A stretch of DNA of 30,121 nucleotides. It comes from Treponema sp. (GTDB lineage: Bacteria; Spirochaetota; Spirochaetia; Treponematales; Breznakiellaceae). The DNA lies in assembly GCA_009785045.1 (NCBI GenBank), contig WQXC01000003.1, positions 1 to 30,121 of the forward strand, read 5' to 3'. The position numbers and the translations under genes were made by a program. Positions 25,807 to 30,121 of the stretch are shown piece after piece (within the stretch, counting starts at the first letter, position 1; each line of letters begins with the position of its first letter). The notes under the pieces are model-generated. The model was not told the DNA's origin and ran no database searches. It saw nothing but the letters and a program-made list of their open reading frames with translations.

Positions 25807-25880
25807 ATAAACTAAAATCCCTTCAAAAATGAAGGGGTCTGCCGTCAATCCTATATCCAGGATCCCCCCTTGCCGGCAGA
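25756..25880 (-). ncRNA. Structured RNA element of three hairpins (unknown class)
   Basis: Beginning 5 bases after the nrdR stop, the minus strand can fold three hairpins in series. First, TCTGCCG/CGGCAGA arms (25838-25844 with 25874-25880) enclose a small ATCCT/AGGAT hairpin (25848-25852 with 25859-25863). Second, a perfect 7-bp CCCTTCA/TGAAGGG hairpin (25819-25836). Third, the terminator hairpin (25763-25806). It may be the nrdR 3' UTR, a small RNA, or an attenuator leader of the glycosyltransferase gene, which starts about 30 bases later. I see no motif of SRP RNA, 6S RNA, tmRNA or a riboswitch I know. Confidence 0.4.
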
Positions 25881-25885
25881 TAACC

Positions 25886-26356
25886 TCAAGTCTTTATATG
25901 CTCTACTCCAACTTTCTTTATTTCTTCGATGAACTCATCCAGGTCGTTAAAATGCTTATAAACCGATGCAAAACGTATATAAGCCACTTTGTCCAGTTTT
26001 CCCAGTTTTTCCAGCATTAAATCGCCTATTATTGAGCTTGATATTTCCCTGCTGCCTTTGCTTAATATCGCTGTTTCGTCCTCAATTTCGTTAACAAGGC
26101 TTTCTATCTGTAATTGAGAAACAGGTCTCTTTTCCAGTGCTCTTACAACCCCGCGTTCAAGTTTATGCCGGTCAAAAGGCTCACGCCTTGAGTCTTTTTT
26201 AACCACCATAAACTGCCTTTCGTCGATTTTTTCGTAACTAGTAAACCTGTAACTGCAGCTTATACATTCCCTGCGCCTGCGCACGGCATCCCCGTTTGCC
26301 AAAGACCGCGATTCAATTACTTTGTCTTCTATGGTCCCGCAATGGGGGCAACGCAT
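25886..26356 (-). CDS. nrdR: Transcriptional repressor of ribonucleotide reductase genes
   Basis: A 156-residue NrdR. The N-terminal zinc ribbon is C3-P-H-C6 and C31-I-S-C34, followed by basic RRRREC and RFTSYEKID. The ATP-cone domain (about residues 45-135) senses ATP/dATP: VVKKDSRREPFDRHKLERG and the family's YIRFASVYKHF are present. NrdR represses nrd operons when dATP is high. Start chosen at ATG 26356: family members begin MRCP, and AAGGAAGG lies 8 bases upstream. An upstream in-frame ATG at 26398 would add 14 residues through the operator region. Four NrdR-box-like sites overlap its promoter and start, so it probably represses itself. Confidence 0.97.
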   Translation of the reverse strand: MRCPHCGTIEDKVIESRSLANGDAVRRRRECISCSYRFTSYEKIDERQFMVVKKDSRREPFDRHKLERGVVRALEKRPVSQLQIESLVNEIEDETAILSKGSREISSSIIGDLMLEKLGKLDKVAYIRFASVYKHFNDLDEFIEEIKKVGVEHIKT

Positions 26357-26363
26357 ATAGTGT
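26348..26363 (-). promoter_or_regulatory. NrdR-box-like site 1 (half-site)
   Basis: Reads CATATAGTGT on the plus strand and matches the right half of the NrdR consensus acaCwAtATaTwGtgt. It covers the nrdR start codon. Its centre is 32 bases from site 2, the usual spacing between paired NrdR boxes. Confidence 0.5.
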
Positions 26364-26379
26364 ACCTTCCTTAAACAAT

Positions 26380-26395
26380 ACTCTATATATAGTGC
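26380..26395 (-). promoter_or_regulatory. NrdR-box-like site 2 (near-perfect)
   Basis: ACTCTATATATAGTGC matches about 14 of 16 positions of the NrdR consensus and has a perfect CTATATATAG core. It lies over the expected -10 region of the nrdR promoter. Confidence 0.75.
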
Positions 26396-26409
26396 CATAC
26401 ATATAGTGT
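26394..26409 (-). promoter_or_regulatory. NrdR-box-like site 3
   Basis: GCCATACATATAGTGT matches about 12 of 16 consensus positions. It lies between the -35 and -10 and abuts site 2. It is 33 bases centre-to-centre from site 4. Confidence 0.55.
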
Positions 26410-26412
26410 ACT

Positions 26413-26418
26413 TGTCAA
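26413..26418 (-). promoter_or_regulatory. nrdR promoter -35 element
   Basis: TTGACA on the minus strand (plus TGTCAA). A CACTAT-like -10 follows 18 bases later, inside the NrdR boxes. The consensus -35 flanked by boxes fits a repressed promoter. Confidence 0.5.
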
Positions 26419-26426
26419 TACCCCAT

Positions 26427-26442
26427 ACACCATATTTAGTAT
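26427..26442 (-). promoter_or_regulatory. NrdR-box-like site 4
   Basis: ACACCATATTTAGTAT matches about 13 of 16 NrdR consensus positions. It lies upstream of the -35 and pairs with site 3 at a 33-base centre spacing. Confidence 0.6.
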
Positions 26443-26493
26443 ACGCAGTTCAAGTGTGAAAATACGCCCCCTTCACTTAAATAAATCAAATTA

Positions 26494-26577
26494 TCCGCTG
26501 ATTAACGCGGATTATACGGATTAACACGAACCTAATACTTTAAAAAATAATCCGTGAAAATCCGCGAAATCCGCGGA
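26494..26577. repeat. Imperfect 30-bp inverted repeat (REP-like palindrome)
   Basis: Arms 26494-26523 and 26548-26577 are near reverse complements built from TCCGCGGATT-like units; a 24-base spacer separates them. The AATCCGCG-type wording recalls dispersed intergenic palindromes of many genomes. It lies in the divergent gap between nrdR and the uracil-DNA glycosylase gene and holds no ORF. Confidence 0.75.
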
Positions 26578-26615
26578 CTCTTGTTTTTTTTGCTATGTTT
26601 TAGTTGAATATAGTA

Positions 26616-27305
26616 ATGACTTCTGCAGATAAGCAAAAAGTAGCCCAATTTCTCGATTTAACAGCGGATTACCTGGGATCCGGGTATAAAAGCGAAAAAA
26701 AGGAATATACCTTTAATCAATCCCAGCCAAAAACCGACCCAAACACCATCGAAGGTATAGCCGAGGAAATCCGCTCCTGCAGGAACTGCGCTTTATGTGA
26801 AAAAAGATTAAATGCCGCTCCCGGAGAGGGTGTTTTGCAGCCGCTTGTTATGGTTATTGGCGAAGGCCCAGGTGAAGATGAAGATAAACAGGGACGCCCT
26901 TTTGTCGGCAAAGCAGGGCAGCTTCTGGATAAAATGCTGGAATCTATCGGTCTTTCCAGAACAACAAATACATTTATCGCTAATGTTGTAAAATGCCGTC
27001 CTCCGAATAACCGCGATCCTTATCCGGAAGAAACAAATGCTTGCTCTCATTTTCTTGAGCGCCAAATATCTCTTTTAAAACCGAAATTCATTCTTATCGC
27101 AGGCAGAGTCTCGGCGCAAACTCTTTTAAAAACTACAGAATCGATTGGTAAACTGCGCGGAAAGTTTACGGAATTAATTGTTGGAAACGATAAATATCCT
27201 CTCCTTGTTACTTATCATCCTGCTGCTCTTTTACGTAACGAAGATTATAAACGTCCTTCGTGGGAAGATTTAAAACTTCTTAAATCCAAACTAACGGGGG
27301 AATAA
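26616..27305 (+). CDS. Family 4 uracil-DNA glycosylase (4Fe-4S)
   Basis: Removes uracil from DNA. Fe-S ligands are expected from SCRNC (C55, C58) and from VVKCRPP and NACSHFLE downstream. Motif 1 is GEGPGEDEDKQGRPFVG, which contains the catalytic/uracil-binding region of family 4. The HPAALLRN loop near the C-terminus is the second active-site motif. It has about 50 extra N-terminal residues compared with minimal Thermotoga- or Thermus-type enzymes. Neither ATG 26616 nor the in-frame TTG 26604 has a Shine-Dalgarno sequence; ATG is preferred. priA starts directly after the stop, making a replication/repair pair. Confidence 0.92.
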   Translation: MTSADKQKVAQFLDLTADYLGSGYKSEKKEYTFNQSQPKTDPNTIEGIAEEIRSCRNCALCEKRLNAAPGEGVLQPLVMVIGEGPGEDEDKQGRPFVGKAGQLLDKMLESIGLSRTTNTFIANVVKCRPPNNRDPYPEETNACSHFLERQISLLKPKFILIAGRVSAQTLLKTTESIGKLRGKFTELIVGNDKYPLLVTYHPAALLRNEDYKRPSWEDLKLLKSKLTGE

Positions 27306-29321
27306 TTGTCATCTTTTTACGATTTAATTTTTGATATCCCGGCGGATCATTCATTCACCTACCGTATTGATGATAAGGGTGAAGCATCTGTCGGAAAAAG
27401 AGCAATGGTTCCTTTTGGCAATAGAGACTGTCTTGGTTATATAATCGCAGAGAGGGAAAATCCTCCGGAAAACGTTAAAGACGAAGTTATAAAAAAAATC
27501 CGCCGTGTTGTTGATTCAGAGCCTTTATTCGATACCAGAGATATCGATATTGCCCGATGGATGGCAGGTTACTATTTATGCAGTACCGGGCAAGCGTTAT
27601 CTGCAATGATTCCTTCTGGCAGAAAAATGATTGTCCCCATTTTGCCCGACAGCGATGAAGAAGAACAGCTTTTACTTTCGATATCTGATGAACAGGCGGC
27701 AGCGCTGCATGAAATTACTTCTGCAGAAAATGCCTCAGGCACAAATTCAGGCGCAGACAGAAATCTTCCGCCTATGTTTTATCTTTATGGAATAACAGGT
27801 TCCGGAAAAACTGAAGTATTTCTTAGAGCTGCGCAGCACATGCTTAATGCCGGAAAATCGGTTATTTATCTTGTTCCGGAAATCTCTCTTACTCATCAAA
27901 CTGCAGAAATGATTGGGAATCGTTTTGGATCTCAGGCAGCAACGCTGCATTCCGGAATGAGTCCTTCTACCCGGCTTGCTGAATGGGTCAGAATCCGTAA
28001 TGGAGAGGCACCGATTGTTGTTGGCCCCCGCAGCGCGGTGTTTGCGCCTGTGCCTAATCTTGGACTAATTATAATCGACGAAGAACACGACGGTTCATAT
28101 AAATCGGGTAATACTCCCCGATATCACGCTCGTCAAATTGCTCTTAGAAGATGTCAAACCGAAGGCGCGCGCCTTGTAATGGGTTCTGCCACTCCATCTG
28201 CAGAAGCCTGGAAATTGATGTCAGACGGCGGTATAAAACGTCTTGATTTATCACGGCGTCTTTCCGGCGGAGGAATGCCGGAAATAAAAGCTGTAAGTCT
28301 TTCAAAAACAGAAGGATGCTTATCCAAGGAATTAAAAGATGAAATTTTATTAACTCATCAAATGGGAAGACAAACAATTTTATTTTTAAACCGCAGAGGT
28401 TTTGCCCATTTTTATCATTGTCCCGGCTGCGGATGGGAACTTGTATGCAAACGCTGTTCAGTCTCTCTTACATGGCACAAAGCAAGAGGCCGCTGTATAT
28501 GTCACTACTGCGGTTACACAGAAGCGCCTCCAAAGGTTTGCCCCAAATGCGGTAGTCTTGAAGCCGGGTACCGCGGATTCGGCACTGAAATGATCGAAGA
28601 GGAAGTACGGCGCACTTTCCCGGATATGAGGCTTCGCCGTGTTGACGCAGATACCGCAGCAAAAAAATCCGGTTCGTCTTCCGGCAGTCTGGAAGACTCG
28701 CTTACATTATTTAAAAACGGCGTTATTGATATTCTTCTTGGAACACAAATGGTTGCTAAGGGATTAAACTTTCCCGGTGTGCGTCTTGTTGGTGTTGTTT
28801 TCGCCGATACGGGTCTTCACCTGCCGGACTTTCGCGCGGCAGAAAAAACCTTTTCGTTAATCGTGCAAGTTGCAGGCCGCGCCGGCAGGTACTTTCCTGA
28901 CAGCAAGGTGATTGTTCAGACTCTGCGTATGGAAGACCCTGTTATCACCCGTTCCTGCGCTTTGGATGTTACGGGTTTTTTTAACGCCGAGTTAAGGCAG
29001 CGAAAAGCGCTTGGATTTCCGCCTTATTCAAGGCTTATCCGTTTTGTTATCCGCGCAAAGGATCAAAAACGCGCCGAGACTGCCATTAAACGCCTTGCAT
29101 CTCTTGCGCAGGATCTAATTCCTAAAGAAGCCGATATGTTAGGCCCCGCAGAATGCCCCATTGGTGTCATCAACGAAAATCACAGAAGGCAGCTAATTTT
29201 ACGCAGTCCTTCCATGGGCGGTATTCACGCTGCCGCACGGGAACTTATTACCCGCTACGAAAAGGGCAAGGATTCAAAGGTGTATCTGGAGATTGATGTG
29301 GATCCGGTTAGCATGCTGTAA
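27306..29321 (+). CDS. priA: Primosomal protein N' (replication restart helicase)
   Basis: A 3'-5' DNA helicase (671 residues) that reloads the replisome at collapsed forks. The N-terminal 3'-DNA-binding domain (FDIPADHSFTYRI, then GKRAMVPFGNR) is followed by Walker A GITGSGKTE (about 162-170), DEEH (258-261) and GSATPS. A zinc-binding insertion has eight cysteines (CPGCGWELVCKRC, CHYC, CPKC). Helicase motifs V and VI are GTQMVAKGLNFP and QVAGRAGR. It is a little shorter than the E. coli protein (about 730). It starts with TTG immediately after the glycosylase stop, with GGGGG just upstream serving as a weak ribosome site. Confidence 0.95.
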   Translation: MSSFYDLIFDIPADHSFTYRIDDKGEASVGKRAMVPFGNRDCLGYIIAERENPPENVKDEVIKKIRRVVDSEPLFDTRDIDIARWMAGYYLCSTGQALSAMIPSGRKMIVPILPDSDEEEQLLLSISDEQAAALHEITSAENASGTNSGADRNLPPMFYLYGITGSGKTEVFLRAAQHMLNAGKSVIYLVPEISLTHQTAEMIGNRFGSQAATLHSGMSPSTRLAEWVRIRNGEAPIVVGPRSAVFAPVPNLGLIIIDEEHDGSYKSGNTPRYHARQIALRRCQTEGARLVMGSATPSAEAWKLMSDGGIKRLDLSRRLSGGGMPEIKAVSLSKTEGCLSKELKDEILLTHQMGRQTILFLNRRGFAHFYHCPGCGWELVCKRCSVSLTWHKARGRCICHYCGYTEAPPKVCPKCGSLEAGYRGFGTEMIEEEVRRTFPDMRLRRVDADTAAKKSGSSSGSLEDSLTLFKNGVIDILLGTQMVAKGLNFPGVRLVGVVFADTGLHLPDFRAAEKTFSLIVQVAGRAGRYFPDSKVIVQTLRMEDPVITRSCALDVTGFFNAELRQRKALGFPPYSRLIRFVIRAKDQKRAETAIKRLASLAQDLIPKEADMLGPAECPIGVINENHRRQLILRSPSMGGIHAAARELITRYEKGKDSKVYLEIDVDPVSML

Positions 29322-29329
29322 ATTAAAAA

Positions 29330-29596
29330 GTCACATTTATCGGATTGAAAATGTCACAAATATCGGGTTAGAAAAGTCACATTTATCGGGCGCTCGATAA
29401 TGCACGCGCATGCGTGTGGATGAATAAATTAGCAAAGCGTGGCGCACAACAAAAGTCAATGAGTATTGATAATGCACGAACGCTTTAGCGTGAGTAGCGC
29501 GCCCGGGCAAAAAGTCACAAATATCGGATTGAAAATGTCACAAATATCGGGTTAGAAAAGTCACATTTATCGGGTTAAAAAGCTTACATTTATCGG
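29330..29596 (+). repeat. 23-bp direct-repeat array (seven copies in two blocks)
   Basis: The core GTCACATTTATCGG, or its variant GTCACAAATATCGG, starts at 29330, 29353, 29376, then 29514, 29537, 29560 and (as CTTACATTTATCGG) 29583. Within each block the pitch is exactly 23 bases. The gap between blocks, 138 bases, equals six units but holds unrelated sequence with two copies of GATAATGCACG and small hairpins. The array fills most of the gap between priA and the ATPase gene. It may be a terminal repeat remnant of a mobile element, an iteron set or an operator array. Confidence 0.9.
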
Positions 29597-29612
29597 GTTG
29601 ATATGTTATAAT
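29584..29612 (+). promoter_or_regulatory. Promoter at the end of the repeat array, candidate leaderless start
   Basis: An extended -10 TGTTATAAT (TATAAT 29607-29612) lies 17 bases after TTACAT (29584-29589), which is part of the last repeat. The ATG at 29619 is 6 bases after the -10, with no Shine-Dalgarno sequence. Confidence 0.5.
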
Positions 29613-29618
29613 TTAAGT

Positions 29619-30121
29619 ATGGAAAACTACTTTAATCGTTTTATGGATAAAACTCTGCAAGCCCGCCTAAAGGAATCAGGCGCTATTTTAATAACCGGCC
29701 CAAAAAGCTGCGGAAAGACAGAAACTGCCATTCAAGCGGCAAAAAGCATTGTTCGTTTAGATACTGACGATGAAATTCGCGCCTTAATGGAAGTTGACCC
29801 AAAAGCAGTTTTAAAAGGCGCTGTCCCTCGCTTACTCGATGAATGGCAGGAATTTCCCCAAATATGGAACTATATCAGGCGTGAAGTAGACGATAGAAAA
29901 AAGAAAGGGCAATTTATACTCACAGGCTCTGCTAATCCAGAAGAACGAGCAAGACTTCATTCCGGCGCAGGACGCTTTTCCGTACTCCGCATGAGGCCTA
30001 TGTCATTTTACGAAAAAGGCTGGTCTACAGGCGAAGTAAGTCTAGCAAAAATAATGAAAGGCGGTAAACCTGCTTCAGATCAAGTTAATTTTAGCCTTGA
30101 TGAACTTGCCGAAAAAATAAC
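29619..30121 (+). CDS. AAA-type ATPase (DUF4143-type), 5' part
   Basis: The first 167 residues of a protein that runs off the window. It starts MENYFNRFMDKTLQ. The Walker A loop is ITGPKSCGKTETA (about 25-37). The Walker B-like stretch RLLDEWQEFPQIWNYIRREVDD and the sensor FILTGSANP match the AAA_14 ATPase domain that normally precedes a DUF4143 domain. MSFYEKGW is also typical. These ATPases are common in multiple copies in spirochaetes and anaerobes; their role is poorly understood and toxin-antitoxin-like or defence roles have been proposed. The promoter and leaderless start lie at the end of the 23-bp repeat array. Confidence 0.85.
   Translation, partial: MENYFNRFMDKTLQARLKESGAILITGPKSCGKTETAIQAAKSIVRLDTDDEIRALMEVDPKAVLKGAVPRLLDEWQEFPQIWNYIRREVDDRKKKGQFILTGSANPEERARLHSGAGRFSVLRMRPMSFYEKGWSTGEVSLAKIMKGGKPASDQVNFSLDELAEKI

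Noticed and set aside
25756..25880. SRP RNA, 6S RNA or tmRNA
   Set aside because: The GGAAG-type SRP apical loop, the 6S single-hairpin-with-bubble layout and the tRNA-like ends of tmRNA are all missing on both strands.
26357..26398. Longer nrdR N-terminus from the ATG at 26398
   Set aside because: It would add 14 residues before the invariant MRCP start and has no ribosome site, while AAGGAAGG precedes the ATG at 26356.
29330..29596. CRISPR array
   Set aside because: Repeats abut at a fixed 23-base pitch with no unique spacers, and no cas gene is present in the window.

Overview
The window looks like a stretch of a spirochaete chromosome, most likely from Treponema or a close relative. The pointers are an A+T-rich genome, OmpA-domain envelope proteins carrying a shared GHANP variant, a lipoprotein made of InlB-type repeats, relaxed signal peptides, a very long cache/PAS hybrid histidine kinase, and an Rnf complex in clostridial gene order. 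The species assignment is an inference. No marker gene such as 16S rRNA is present.

Layout. (1) Bases 1-8489, + strand: a surface-polysaccharide locus. It holds the end of a glycosyltransferase, a Wzi-like outer-membrane protein, the complete three-enzyme route from phosphoenolpyruvate to 2-aminoethylphosphonate (pepM, ppd, phnW), a WbaP-type initiating sugar-phosphate transferase and a secreted protein of unknown role. Together they suggest an envelope glycan decorated with 2-aminoethylphosphonate. (2) Bases 8490-8854: tRNA-Tyr with its own promoter and terminator, followed by an inverted 20-bp copy of the tRNA 3' end. (3) Bases 8855-12649: two envelope proteins ending in OmpA-like domains; the second is a lipoprotein with nine InlB-type repeats. 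(4) Bases 12772-16118: a GntP-family permease and an acyl-CoA synthetase behind a promoter with a dyad operator candidate. (5) Bases 16344-24617: a 1119-residue hybrid histidine kinase whose stop overlaps rnfC, followed by rnfCDGEAB, the ferredoxin:NAD+ oxidoreductase ion pump. (6) Bases 24592-26356, - strand: a GT4 glycosyltransferase, a structured RNA element ending in a terminator, and nrdR with four NrdR-box-like sites over its own promoter. (7) Bases 26616-29321, + strand: a family 4 uracil-DNA glycosylase and priA. (8) Bases 29322-30121: an array of 23-bp direct repeats leading into the start of an AAA-type ATPase gene that runs off the window.

Most eye-catching are the four-box NrdR autoregulatory region, the three-hairpin minus-strand RNA element between nrdR and the glycosyltransferase, three promoters whose -10 box lies 6-7 nt before an ATG without a Shine-Dalgarno sequence (candidate leaderless mRNAs), the sensor kinase coupled to the Rnf operon, the exact 23-bp repeat array, and a PEP mutase whose fused cytidylyltransferase domain has lost the second histidine of HxGH.
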